Below are positions 32,419-44,132 of a DNA stretch of 64,000 bases, piece after piece; the first letter of the stretch is position 1, and each line of letters opens with the position of its first letter. A model generated the notes under the pieces. It saw nothing but the letters and a program-made list of their open reading frames with translations, did no database searches and was not told where the DNA came from. A program made the translations under genes and the position numbers. Origin of the DNA: Lophium mytilinum (lineage: Eukaryota > Ascomycota > Dothideomycetes > Mytilinidiales > Mytilinidiaceae); NCBI GenBank assembly GCA_010093605.1, contig MU004182.1:2775195-2839194 (forward strand), read 5' to 3'.

Positions 32419-33385
32419 CTATCTTGTGGACAGATCGTTCTCCTCAGCATCTAAGAGGTTTGCGAGCGCGCCAAGTCCACATTCGAGAGTCCCGTTTCTA
32501 CCGTCTAAGAAGACATCGACGTCGTTTTGCACAGCTTGCATGTCCTCATCCACATCTTCCGTCGATCGGTAGATATACGCCGTCTTGAAACCACTGTATA
32601 TGGCGAGTAGATTAGTATATGCCCATCGAGGGAACTGTGCTTCATACACCGTCTTCGCGGCACGCAAATCATATGCGTGCGCAGCAACCATCATAGCGTT
32701 CTGTGGTTCAACACCCATAAGCCGAAGCGCTTTCCGGTATATCTCTGGGTCAGGCTACGCAGATCTGAGCAATTTCTTCACCACGTAGACTTGAGATATC
32801 AAGCGCACCTTCGTGAATCCCAACAACTCCGAAGAGAAAAGCATATGGAAAGGCAATCCGGATGACTTCGCAATATCGAGTTGTAGTTTCGTTGTACCGT
32901 TGGCTAGCACGACTCTGAATCCCGGTTATTGAGAGCGGGCTTCACATCACGTGTTTAGAGAATTTACCCTCGGCTCTTCCACGATGGCTAGGAACTTACA
33001 CGAAGAACTTCTTCCTCAACTTCTCTAGAGCTGGTGCTGCGTCTGGCCATCCTTTCTGATCGTGCCATCCACTTACTAATCGCTGGCGGACCTCGTCGTC
33101 CCATGCGTCTAGCCCCACGCTCCTTTCAGCTAGTAGCCGGTCAAGGACGCGTCGATGTGTCACATCAATATCTTCTGCTGGCAGCTTGTGCTCGAAGCGA
33201 TAATGAATTTCAGCAAAGAAGCCAGCGCGCCATGCAGCTGCCAGTTCCGGAAGTGCGGTGTTTGATGGCTGAAGAGATGGATGAGAGGGAAGAGACGAGA
33301 GAAGAGGTAAGAGAGATGATAACCAGTCACAACACGTGCCCATGAGATCGAACAATAGCGCTTCTTTGGGTTGATTCAGAGACAT
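32419..33385 (-). CDS. HAD-superfamily hydrolase, 2-haloacid dehalogenase type II-like
   Basis: Three exons: 33385-33000, 32914-32809, 32754-32419; 275 residues. Motif I is LLFDLMGTC with the nucleophile Asp at about residue 13. Motif II is VVLANGTTK, motif III is FTKPDPEIYRKAL with the conserved Lys (formed at an exon junction), and motif IV is MVAAHAYDLRAAK, with an Asp pairing to magnesium or structure. This arrangement matches (S)-2-haloacid dehalogenase-like proteins. Many fungal members are phosphatases or have no known substrate, so dehalogenation is not claimed. The start at MSLNQP directly precedes motif I. Confidence 0.83.
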
Positions 33386-33634
33386 AGTGGATAGACGGAA
33401 ACAGGATGAATGCTGGAGGCGTGCGTGAGCATCATATGAGAATCGCTCTCCGCGGCCGCATCTAAACTCAAAGCAGACTGGTGTCTTATCTATTAAAAGC
33501 CTCGCATAATTGCACGCAACCTCCTTTTTTTCCACAACCCCATGAACCACGAACAACTCGGAGGGACACCACGACCCATTTCCTATAGCTTGCTTGAAAA
33601 TCGAACAGCATCGTTCGAGCCGTTCACTCGAATC

Positions 33635-34810
33635 ATGTCAGCCCTGTCCCTACCCTCGATGCCAGACGAGCTGCAACTCCAAATCCTAGAAATCTGTGAT
33701 ATGACCTCTCTTGCGGCCATATGTCGGACCAGCAAGGAATGGTACTCGAAAGCTTTCCCTATCTTATGAAGCGATATCGATTTTGTCGAGCTGAGTGGAG
33801 ACGGCGAATACGACGCCGACCTGATCGACCAGCAACGGCGTTTCTTCGCCACATGCGAGACTCTGATGGACGACCGACCGAATTATTGGGAAGGGCTGGC
33901 TGCCCGCGTTCATTCACTGAAACTTGCTCGGATGCCGGGAATCGCTATCTCACACAAGAGCGTAGCCGAGTCCGACATCAACAATGACTATATTTTCATT
34001 GGTATCTGGCCCCGTGACGCACGGAATATCTACGATGTCATTGCCCAGTTCGAAAATCTGCATACTCTCTACTTGTTCGTGAAGGATTGGTGGCAATCCT
34101 CGTCAATCCTCGGGAGCGAGAAGGCAGTAGCCCGCAACCTCCAAAAGTTGACCAACCTGAAGCTGGGAGGTCAAATACATCAAGATATGTTGTTGGCACT
34201 GCTGGCAAGACCAGAAAATATTCAGCACCTCTCTTTGATCAACTTGATCCAATCTCCGGGCCAAGAGGACGGCCCAGATCCGGTGCTATTCCTTCGGTCG
34301 ATCCAGAAGCGATTCACTAACCTCAAATCCCTCCATATGAGCAAGCTAGCAGAATTGACCGAGGACCATGATATATCGGGGGCCCGATGGGAGTTCGACC
34401 TGGCAGGAGAGATTGAGTTGCTTCGAGAATGGGCTGACTTTCTCCGCCATGTCTCTGGTACACTCAGAGAACTTACCTTGGAGAACCGCTATCATGTCAG
34501 CACCCAAGTCTTCGACTTTACCGATGAAATTGATCCGGGCTCCGCAGAGCATCCGGCACACTACGGCAGGCGATCTAATGAGAGATGCTGGGAAGTTCTT
34601 CTTCCTGTATTCTCAGAGAGGACTTTCCCGAAGCTGAAGAAACTCAACTTCATTGGAATGAGCCTGTTCCAATCACCGGAAGCTCTCGCCCACCTCAGTC
34701 AGCTGGGATCTCATGTTGACATTGAGGATAAGCTTGGTGGGATCATCAAGGTTACTGACGAGTCAACGCCTCAAAATTTCTCTCCGCCAAATGGGCTCTT
34801 TCAAGACTAA
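33635..34810 (+). pseudogene. F-box gene interrupted by one in-frame UGA
   Basis: From MSALSLPSMPDELQLQILEI the frame encodes a clear F-box (MPDELQLQILEICDMTSLAA, then CRTSKEWYSKAFPIL). It meets a TGA at 33767-33769 and continues in the same frame as SDIDFVELSGDGEYDADLID for another 346 codons. This later part has leucine-rich stretches (FENLHTLYLFV, LQKLTNLKLGG, FTNLKSLHMSK). F-box proteins of this type usually read L-Y-x-D-I at this spot, so the TGA falls inside the conserved block. I see no intron that removes it. It may be a recent pseudogene, a read-through codon or a sequence error. The downstream part alone has an ATG (at MDDRPNYW) but would lack the F-box. Confidence 0.6.
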
Positions 34811-35678
34811 GATCGCCGGGAACTATATTCAGACGCGGGAACTTAGCGGGAGGGACAGATCTAGTATTGACTCGCCGCGGGTTTTATCATGGGAAAGAGA
34901 TAGTATTGGATGCTGTCACAGCAGCTGGACTCTGTTGAGCACAAAGAATAGCTATTAGCTTTCTCGCAATCATGGTTTTAAAGTTCGTGAAAACGCTCCA
35001 GAGAGCGGCGCTAGACAGCAGTACATCAGCCTGGAGTGAGTGTGTTTTCCAAGGCACCTTTTCTCGTTCAAAGAAGCCTGGCACGTGCCTGGAGGCAAGA
35101 AATGGTACGTTGCAATGGTCCGAGCGGAAATCAGTCGTTTCAAATGCGCGGAAGTCGAGTTGTTAATCTCCGCGCCCACGCTGTCACAGGCCGTCTAGGT
35201 CTGATACACCGACATCGTTGTCGTGGAAAGTCGACGTCGTTCTAAGGGCTTCACTGCGAAATCTGCATGCGAAGTCAAATTGCACCCTTAGACTCATTGG
35301 CTGCCTTCGGAGCAACTCCCACATCCCGGCATACAAATCGAAGCTATAGATCACGAGACCGACACGGCACACTCTAACTCTCATGATCCTTCAGCGTTTC
35401 AAATCATTCACTACCAGCCATTGTCATTTTGCTCGGCCTGAATCGGGTGGTGTCGATAGTCGATGGACTGCACCAATACGACGTCACGGCCTTTCGCAGC
35501 GGCCCTGATGGCTATACGAGTTCACTAGATCAGAGTCAGCATATGTTATCAACACCCGCAATATTTTTCGTCGCAAGCTACCACCAAGTATGCATCAAAT
35601 ACCTTAACATAGCTCCTTCCCTTACGTCCACCCACCAGCTTCAATCTCCTTTCACACTCCCTGCTGTCCACATTCGCC
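34811..35678. other. Intergenic, about 0.87 kb
   Basis: 3' flank of the F-box gene and promoter of the endoglucanase gene. Short frames only; nothing recognised. Confidence 0.4.
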
Positions 35679-37026
35679 ATGGGTTTTATTCTTCGAGCTG
35701 GCGTTCTATTTACCGCACTGTTACTACTGCCATTTGCAAGTTGTATTCCAGCTTCAGGTAAGCGCTTTCCATGACTGTTCTGGCACGCTGGGCGCGAAAA
35801 GATGGCATACTCATGAAGCACTCTGTCTCGTGTGTATATCTGTCTGCCACTAGTTTTATTCAACGAGATTTCACATATTCCAAAGTGATAAACTTTCGTG
35901 TCGTTCTATGTTTGAAATTGCACCGAGCCACCCCAAGCACTAGCGTACGCGCGTACACCCACGAAGATTCCGCAGAACTAACAGTCCGTCGACTCACAGG
36001 GACAGTCACTTATGGTGGCATCAACATCGCCGGCTTCGAATTTGGTTGCGATGACTCGGGAAACTGTGACCCCGCCAAGGCAACGCCTCCTGGTCAGAGT
36101 GGCATTGACCAGATGAACCATTTCACCTCCAAGGGCCTGAATGCCTTCCGTCTTCCGGTGAGCTGGCAATACTTGACCTCTAGCATCGGTAGCCCCGTGG
36201 ACGCAAGCAGAATCGCAGCCTACAACAAGTTGGTCCAAGGCTGCCTGAATTCTGGTGCAGAAATGTGCATCATCGACCTCCACAACTACGCTCGCTGGAA
36301 CGGCAAGACAATCGGCCAGAGCGCACCCAGCGGCCCAACAGACGAGCAATTCGCGGAGCTCTGGCGCCAGATCGCCGCAAAATACAAGACTCAATCGCGA
36401 GTGGCCTTCGGCATCATGAACGAACCCCACAACCTAAACATGGAGACCTGGGTCAACACCGCCCAGGCAGCCGTGACCGCAATCCGCAAAACCGGCGCCA
36501 CTTCGAACATCATCCTGCTCCCGGGTACAAATCACCAAGCCGCTGGTGGGTTCGGGAAGCGCTCGGGGGGTCTCGCGGCTGTCAAGAATGCAGACGGGAG
36601 CAAAACGAATCTCATTTTCGACGTTCACCAATACCTCGACTCCGACTCCACTGGCACGCATGCAAGTTGCACCACGAACGGGATCCAGGGCTCGTTTGCT
36701 CCACTCACGGCCTGGGCCCGCAAGCAGAAGCGTCAGGTGTTTTTGTCTGAGATCGGTGGTGGATCCAACGATTCGAGCTGTATTCAGTATCTTTCGCAGA
36801 CGCTAAGTTATCTGAAGTAATCACCGCCCCCTCTCCCACCCCGCTTCAGCGGCATTCTGAAGAAGGTATGCTGACAAAGTGTAGCGACAACAGCGACGTC
36901 TTTCTCGGATGGACCACCTGGGGCGCTGGGTCTTTCAAACAAAGCTACGTGCTGTCTGAGACGCCAAATGGAGACTCCGACGTGCCATTGGTGGCGCAGT
37001 GCATCATACCGTCTTTCGTGAAGTAG
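35679..37026 (+). CDS. Secreted GH5 endo-beta-1,4-glucanase (Cel5A-like)
   Basis: Hydrolyses internal beta-1,4 bonds of cellulose. Signal peptide MGFILRAGVLFTALLLLPFA in exon 1 (35679-35757), catalytic domain in exon 2 (ending 36816), and exon 3 (36885-37026). Visible GH5 features: GGINIAGFEFGCD, FRLPVSWQYL, DLHNYARWNG, the acid/base glutamate in GIMNEPHN, FDVHQYLDSD, and the nucleophile in FLSEIGGGSN, ending with FLGWTTWGAGSF. The order matches Trichoderma Cel5A-type enzymes (GH5_5). There is no cellulose-binding module or linker. Exon 2 may begin at 36000 (345 residues) or at 35928 (369 residues); both keep frame, and the long first intron leaves this open. Confidence 0.9.
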
Positions 37027-38751
37027 GCCGTCAGATGGAGGTGTAGATAGTAGTTTAACATGGGTTATAAAACTGTGGATATTATTTTGGCCCTGGTAAC
37101 TGCAGTGCGCTAGGGGTCAGCAGGCGCAATAAATGGAGAAGGGGGTTAATTGCAGTCCAATAATCATCATGCTTCGGGTCACGTGACTTGTGACACTTTG
37201 CTCACCTAATGTCGTACTACGTAGCGTCCATCACGATTTCATCGTCATCCTGCCTATGCCAACTGGTGATGACAGTCGCGAACAAAGCCTCGACAGTGTC
37301 TTCCTCCCTCGGGAGCTCTGACATCGCTTTCGTTAATATCAAATATGTATCGTCATAACTAGAATCGACGTAACGAAAACGCGATGCTTAGTCTTCAGTG
37401 CTGAGAGTATCCTTGGAGTTGCGTCGTCAAAGAAGCCCTGGAGTAGACGCTCGCAGCTAAGCAAGGTAGTCGACAGAGAGCCTTGTTTTACCATCCACTC
37501 CAGAGTCTCTCTCGCGGTCATCTCCGAGTTGGTATTGTTCTGGTACGCTTTAAGAAAACTAGGCTCTGCTATCAGGCTCCCGAATTTCTCATTTGAAGTG
37601 GCCTTCGGGCAGAGATTGTCTTCCCGTACCCTTCGTCATGTTGCGTTACAAGCTTCGCTCGAGCAACTGAGACGCCCATGGTGTCTGCATTTCTTTTCAA
37701 CTCATCGGCTTGAACCTCCCCTCCTTGCAAGCTTTGCTGTTCCACTAGTTTAAAAGTTTCATAAACGAACTCAGCTGCTCTTGGAATCTCCACAAATAAG
37801 AAAGTACGAACGGTCTTCGGAGATGCTGATTGACTGCCCCACTCTTCATCCGAATCCTCATCCTACTCGATTTTTAGCGAGAGGCTAAAGGTTCGAACAT
37901 TTATCCAGTCCAAACGGCGAGCTCGATAGACACAATAGCATGGGAATCTGTTTTTGCAACCATCGAGGTTTACATCGAACTCTAACAAGGAAACACTGGC
38001 GTCTGCGCCGTAATCGAGGAAGTAGCATATTATCCTTCTAAACTGCCTCAAAATGTTGAGCTTCACATTTACTGACTGAGGGACGAAGTTCGCTTGAGGA
38101 TTATTTTCTTGTTATGCGACTGACAAGAAGCAATGGAAAGGAGTCGGGCCAAAGAATCTACATCGGAAAGCTTATAGTAGGGATCAGCTCCTTAATCGTC
38201 GTAGGAACCACTGGTCTTCAAGACAATATGAATCAAATGCGTTTCGAGACCCATGTCCGAGAAAGTGGGCCTAACATGGAGGTAATAAGTTTAGGAGTAG
38301 GGACGGAGGAGCAGGGCGGGGAACAAGACGAGACTAATCTTCAGCCTTGTGGCTTTAATCAAGTGGAGTCCTCGACTGCACAGGCACGTTTTAAGTGTTC
38401 CCGTTACCTCCACCTTATAATATTAGACCTCGGGGGTATGCTTTTCAAGCTGATTGATCCAAACTTATACCTTAACAAGTCTTCGCATTCCTTTTTGCTC
38501 TCAACATTTTTTCAGCGAGAGGAAGGTTTGGATTAATACGACCTTGGGTAAGCAACCTCTTACGTAGCATGTGATCGCATGAACAAGATCATCCTCTCTA
38601 CATGTCTTCAACAAGTCTAACAGCTTCGAGCTAAAGAAATGCCGAGAACGCTTTATGCAACTTCATCGAGCTGCCCTTGAGCTAAATAACGCGAGTATTA
38701 TATTTGACAAGAGAACTATGCAGCGCCTCCACAGTAGAGTATACTAATCGC
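37027..38751. other. Gene-poor stretch, about 1.7 kb
   Basis: Lower GC than its neighbours. It holds a degenerate minus-strand frame (listed separately) and a plus-strand frame at 38114-38536 with no recognisable domain. Otherwise nothing supported. Confidence 0.45.
37572..38066 (-). pseudogene. Possible decayed ankyrin-type gene fragment
   Basis: One reading frame runs across this interval with a single internal stop (TAG at 37863-37865). Before it lies a stretch resembling an ankyrin-associated segment (RRIICYFLDYGADASVSLLE). After it comes DEDSDEEWGSQ and an acidic/helical part (RAAEFVYETFKLVEQQSLQG). A further minus-strand frame at 37339-37521 is out of phase and may be its continuation. 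No intact start or domain is present. The ankyrin resemblance rests on a short motif, so this is a weak call. Confidence 0.3.
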
Positions 38752-40446
38752 TCAACGAAGTTCGCTCAGGATAATGTCGGCAGCCTGCTCGGCGATAGCA
38801 TAGACTGCGACTTGGTAGTGCGAAGCAAGCGGCTGAGGAATCTAAAAAGCTTCCGTTAGATCCATGGATGGCTTAATCACTGACATGAAACTTACAACGC
38901 TGGCATCAACCACCCTTAGATTCTTGACACCCTTGACTTTGAGCGAGCCGTCGACAACGCTTCCCATAGCAGCCGTTCCACCAGGATGGAACACGGTAGA
39001 CCCGCCAAATTTGATTCTCTGATCGATCTGCTCATCCGAAGCATCTAAGCCGAGGATCGGCAGTTCAGGTGGAGTGTGCTCCTCGACCACAAGTTCCTTT
39101 CCTTCCGGGGTATCAAGCATGAGTCGAGTGTGCATACGGAAGCCTTCACGCATGACGTGCTTGTCTGTCTCCGTAGCGTAGTAGTTGGGGTCGATGACGG
39201 GTGGGGCTGCGGGATCACTCGAGGAAAGGGTGATAGAGCCACGGGAGGTAGGTAAACAGCCCATGTAGTAGGTCATGATGGAGTTCCCATCGAGAGGGAT
39301 TTGGAGTCCTTGGGTTTCTGCAGCAACAGCGGCATAGAGAAGGTTCATCTCTAAATGGCTGCGCGGACCCTTCAATAGTGCGTGTTCGTCCGACACAGGG
39401 CCTTCATCCTTTTCAATGGCCGCCTTCAGCGGTGCAGTGGAAATGGGCGCTGTGACTAGCCAGTCAACTGGCCCTCCTTTCTCGAAGTTCGGGCCTACGA
39501 AAGACGGAGATCCAAGGGCGAGGCCTTTCTCGGGGTGGCGAAGCTTCCAGTATCTAAAGAGCATGAGGTGGTCGTGCAGGTTCTTGCCGACCTCGACGAG
39601 GCTGACTGATGTTTCGATGCCATGCTCGGAAAGTTGTGTTGGGTCACCGATGCCTGAAAGCAAGAGAAGCTGCGGTGTACGATAGGCGCCAGCAGAAATG
39701 ATGACCTGACCGTTTGGCTTGACCATGTGTTTCTCTCCATTGACCAGCTCCACCCCCTCTGCAACATTGTCGCTGTTGAGGAGAACGCGACGAGCGAGCG
39801 TATCGGTTAGCACTGTAACTCCGTCTAGGGGATAAACAGAACTAGCGGTCTGTCGCTTCCCATCGCGCCAGTTCTCCACCAACTCGGCGATGCCCTGAGG
39901 GTGGCCGCTGTTCGCATCCGGCACGTGTTTAAGGCCGAGATGGGACCAGAGTTTTAGGACAGTATCTCGCAAGGGAAACTTGCGGCCGGAAGCAGTGATA
40001 GACGCGGTATGTATTGGGCCATCGAATCCATGTTGAGAGGGATCGGCATTGGGGTCAAAATGGTGCTCGGAACGCTTGAAGTAGGGCAGAAGGCCATTGT
40101 AGCTCCACCGTGGATCGTTCACCTGCCTCGCCCATTCATCGTAGTCGAGGGCGTCGCCTCGAATCCAGCCGCCGGTGTTGATAATGGTGCCTCCGGACAA
40201 GCCTTTGATTGCGCAATTATACCGGGGAAGGCCATTGAGATGTTTCTGAGGAGCGGTCATGTACATCCAATCGAGGTCTGAGCCATGCAAGAATGCAGCT
40301 TCGGCGGGATTGGAGATATGCGCGTGGTTGGTGACATCGGGGCCTGCCTCAATGAGGAGAATGGAGAGCTCTGGTTTCATCTGGTGGAGGCGAGAGGCCA
40401 GGACCACACCAGCAGTGCCACCGCCAACGATAATGATATCCGCCAT
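38752..40446 (-). CDS. GMC-family FAD oxidoreductase (choline dehydrogenase/alcohol oxidase-like)
   Basis: Two exons: 40446-38896 and 38841-38752 (54-base intron); 546 residues. The N-terminal FAD dinucleotide fold is IIIVGGGTAGVVLASRL. The GMC signature 1-like block is KGLSGGTIINTGGWIRGD, signature 2 is GAYRTPQLLLLSGIGD, and the catalytic region is TVFHPGGTAAMG with the active-site His. Splicing of the short last exon restores the conserved C-terminus IPQPLASHYQVAVYAIAEQA with the second active-site His; without it the frame ends prematurely. No signal peptide, so probably cytosolic. Divergent from a P450 gene over 469 bases and probably part of the terpene cluster. Confidence 0.88.
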
Positions 40447-40915
40447 GGTGTTGAGTTTGGAGGTGAGATTTTGGTGGAGGAGGTTGCTAAATCGTTAACG
40501 CTATTTCTATACCATAGCACCAAGGCGGCGAGGTTTGCTGTATGATCCCCTGTTGATGCATGCAGGTGGATATTCTATGTGGGCCTTCGGTCGTACCACA
40601 TCGCCCGGGCCGCACTTAATCTACTCGCCGGCTGAAGTAACCTCAGGGCGGCTCCGAGTGGCCGGAGTCCGTTAACTATCCACCAGCTGGGAAGGCCGTT
40701 GGGGACTGAAATACCTCTTTGGCACGTCCCCTGCATGCAATTTCGAGATCGCCACACACTCGTTGGCTGGTGCGGGGGTCCCCGATCGGCCCCCCACGGC
40801 AACACATCACGTGATCCGGACTACACCACTACAGCTCAATCAAGAAGGCGTCGCGGAGGGACGCGAACCCAATAAATGTGCCGTGTTTCTTTCATTCTAT
40901 TTTGTCACCGTTACA
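40447..40915. promoter_or_regulatory. Divergent GMC/P450 promoter with CTCCG-N6-CGGAG inverted repeat
   Basis: The inverted repeat CTCCGAGTGGCCGGAG (40652-40667) sits midway between the two starts. CCG-N-CGG everted or inverted half-sites are typical Zn2Cys6 targets. No regulator gene is seen inside the cluster itself. Confidence 0.35.
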
Positions 40916-42550
40916 ATGGGTCAGTCGTCATTGTTCTCGTTCTTTTCCGTCACCAACCTCTTTGCCATATTCTTCCTTGTGATTGCTCTATACTCTTTTG
41001 GTCTCGTTTTGTACCGCCTTTACTTCCATCCTCTGGCCAAATTCCCCGGGCCAAAGCTCGCTGCTGCCACAAAATGGTACGAGTTTTACTTCGATGTCGT
41101 CAAGGGCTCAGGCGGGCAATTCATGTTTGAGACCGATCGCATGCACGAGCAGTATGGCCCAATTGTTCGAGTCAATCCAGACGAGCTGCATATCAAAGAT
41201 CCAGAGTTCTACGACACTCTCTACCGGGCCGGCAGCGCAATCAGAGACAAGTATCCTCCAAGCTGTCTCTTCGCTGGCACGCCACTTGGAGTCTTTGGCA
41301 CCGTGAAACATGACCCTCACCGAGCGCGAAAGGCTCCTCTGGCGGCCTACTTCTCCAAACGTGTGTACCGGACAGCGGAGCCTATTTTCCAGTCTCAAAT
41401 TGAGGACTTCTCCGATCGTCTGCGCAATCGTCAGGTTTCAGGAAAAGTCACCGATGTCCGCGTAGACTTCCTCTCCACTGCGACTGAGATCGTCTCTCGC
41501 TACGCTTTTGGCCACCCTATTGGTCTCCACGACTCACCCGAGGAAGCCATGGACTGGCTTCTTACTGTCAAGGCTATTGCAGCCGTGTCTCCGTTCTTCA
41601 AGCAGTATCCATACGTCGCTCAATGGCTTTTGCCGTGCCCGGAATGGCTTGTCAAGATTTTATATCCCGTTTTTGCTCCTTCGATCAGATTACATAGCGT
41701 GAGTGCTTTTTGCACGAGTTAACGTGAGCCAGAGACTGACACATCATTATAGAAAATGCAGCGCGAAGCCGTTGAAGCGTGCGAAAAGGTTGCCTTGGAC
41801 GAGAAAGTCACTGTCTGGGACGGCACCCCCGAGACGCGTCCACCCACCGTCTTCGAAGCTATCCTCAAGACTAATCTCCCACCCTCAGAGAAGACACCCG
41901 ATCGGTTAGACCACGACGCCTTTACAGCTATCTTTGGTGGTGGCGACCCGGCTGCTCGCACTTTGACAAACTGCACGTTCTGGCTTCTCACAAACCCTTC
42001 AGTCCTGCAAAGACTTCAGCAGGAACTAGACGACGCCATACCGAATCGTTCGCAGCAATTCACCATGCAACAAGTAGAGGAGCTACCATACCTGAACGCG
42101 GTGATGAAAGAGTGCTTGCGCCTCCAGGCGATTTCGACAAGCAGGCTCGAGGTTGTGTGTCCAAACGAAGTTCTCCGATACAAAGACTGGGTCATCCATC
42201 CTGGCACTGCCGTAGGCATGTCCCTACGCCACACTCTTCATGACCCGTACATTTACCCAGATCCTCATGCGTTCAGGCCTGGGAGATGGCTTGACGAATC
42301 TGGAAAGATTGATGTCGGAAAAGACAAGTACTATATCCCCTTTCATCGTGGTCATCGCATGTGTCTCGGATACGCCTTTGCTACGACTATGATGCTCATG
42401 ACGCTTGCTACCGTCTTTCGTCGGTTTGAGCTGGAGCTGGTAGATACAATTTACGAACGGGACGTGAAGATTGTCAGGGATTGCTTTATTGGAGAAACGG
42501 AGCCTGATACGAAGGGCGTAAAGATCAAGGTTCTAAAAGAGAGGAATTAG
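40916..42550 (+). CDS. Cytochrome P450 monooxygenase (trichodiene-oxygenase-like group)
   Basis: Two exons: 40916-41698 and 41753-42550; about 526 residues. One N-terminal membrane anchor (LFAIFFLVIALYSFGLVLYR), hinge FHPLAKFPGPK, I-helix variant GGGDPAARTL, K-helix ExxR in KECLR, PERF block FRPGRWLDE and heme loop PFHRGHRMCLGYA. The I-helix has Pro-Ala-Ala where Asp-Thr-Thr is usual after GGGD, which may affect oxygen activation or dehydration chemistry. The sequence style fits the fungal CYP58/CYP65-like group that oxidises sesquiterpenes and polyketides. I chose the ATG at MGQSS because it directly precedes the anchor; an upstream in-frame ATG would add a hydrophilic leader. It probably tailors the product of the nearby terpene synthase. 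Confidence 0.87.
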
Positions 42551-42961
42551 GCAACCAGAGAACCTGTTCATAGCCCAGAAATCTCGAAGTTGTAACTAGA
42601 TCGGGTCTCTAGACGGTGGGAACTTGACGGTCACGTGAGTAGATGCTGTAACTGGTGATATTCGGAGTGCGAAGCAACCGAAGACAATGTTATAACTACA
42701 AATATAATAACTTTGCCATTCAGATGTAAATTTGCCACCAAATAAACTATGAGTACTGGAAACGGAGTCGCAATGGATTCAAATTATCGAACTAGATGAC
42801 ATGATTTAACTTTTCTCCATGGAAACATCTCTTGATTACTTTACACATACATCTTCACTGGCTTAAAAGGTACGTCCTCGTCGACTAACCAAACATGAAA
42901 CATAAACTCATATACAAAATAACAACACGACCCAGCAAGCCCCTCACCAACCACTAAGTCC
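42551..42961. other. Convergent 3' regions
   Basis: AT-rich 3' flanks of the P450 and the membrane-protein gene. Nothing else seen. Confidence 0.4.
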
Positions 42962-44132
42962 TTAAACCGCCGTCACTACGTCAGTCCTGTGTGGAACTTC
43001 TCCCGAAGGCGTCCTTGACCAACTACCGTCGATGTGTACCTCTGTCGTGTGCCAAATCTTACCTGGCACTGTCTTCAGCTCGCGCTCGCTCTCGTTCTTC
43101 TGCGCAGTGAAACCTTTCTTAGACTTTGTCGTTCCATCGCTCAGGATATAGCTGTCCTTGCCCGACTTCCTGGTAGACCAAGCACTTCCATACGGCAGGC
43201 TCGAGATCAGACTCGAGCATTTAGCTCGCATGAAGACAAGCAAGGGCCGGATTACAAGAAGACATGCGACAATGATAGCCACAGAAGGCTCGACACTAGC
43301 CCAAATTAAATTTTGGGTCGGGCCTTCGAGGTCATTCGGGCTGAAGCGCGTGTGCAGGATCATGGCCGTGCGAACCACTCCCGCAGCTACGGTGAACAGG
43401 CCTAGTGTAAAGATGGCCATAGTCGCCAACTTGGAGCTCTTCCGCATCTTGAGGCCATTAATGAGCGGCATGGGGAGGACGAAGATGATGATGTCGCTGA
43501 TAACATCGACGACTCCAATGCTCACGTACGCGACGGTGGTGTTCCCACATGTGCCGGACTTGTTGACTTGGTCCCAGTTGTAGCTCAGCGGGCGACAGAT
43601 TAAGAAAGCGATGAGGATAGTTTGCAGCGCCCAGCAGATGCAGAAGACAATGGCACAGTTCGCGATGATTCTGAAAACCCTGAAGACGTTGAATATGCGC
43701 TTTAAAGAGAGCAGAATAGAGGTCTTGACGAGGCCGAGCGCAATGGCGTATGTGACTTGGTTGGCGATGAGGAGCTTGAGCTGGTTTTCGAGCTGGTTCG
43801 ATTTGCCCGCTGCTACGAGGTCTGCGACTTGTACACCGAGGCCATTGTACGCGACTGAGGGTTTCGCGTTAGCGGCTGTTGTGCATGATTCGTGATGATG
43901 TGGTGAAGGTGGAGTGCTCACAGACGATGTTTCCGGCGGCGTATCCCCAATTTACAATTACACCTCCAACTACTAGCCAGTCCTCTAACAACGGCGTGAT
44001 CGCATTCAGATAGCGAGCCCAGAAACGACCCAAAACAGCAACGGTTGCTAAGAAGCTGAAAACGACAGTAATGATAATCGTTCGGAGGCCCATCTCCGTC
44101 AGGCCATCTGCTGGGACTGTAGACGTGTCCAT
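42962..44132 (-). CDS. Pth11/rhodopsin-domain integral membrane protein
   Basis: Two exons: 44132-43922 and 43875-42962; 374 residues. About seven hydrophobic segments: TIIITVVFSFLATVAVLGRF, LLEDWLVVGGVIVNWGYAAG, YAIALGLVKTSILLSLKRIF, ANCAIVFCICWALQTILIAF, VDVISDIIIFVLPMPL, ATMAIFTLGLFTVAAGVVRT, and SVEPSVAIIVACLLVIRPLL. These, with the conserved tryptophan/aspartate block after TM2 and the R-I-F loop, define the fungal rhodopsin_dom (DUF-type SAT20/Pth11-like) family. No CFEM domain is present. The C-terminus is a 90-residue hydrophilic cytosolic tail. The alternative upstream start adds eleven residues. Such proteins often sit in metabolite clusters, with unclear function. Confidence 0.8.

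Noticed and set aside
38114-38536. 140-codon plus-strand frame in the gene-poor stretch
   Set aside because: No recognisable domain; low-GC context and atypical residues suggest chance.
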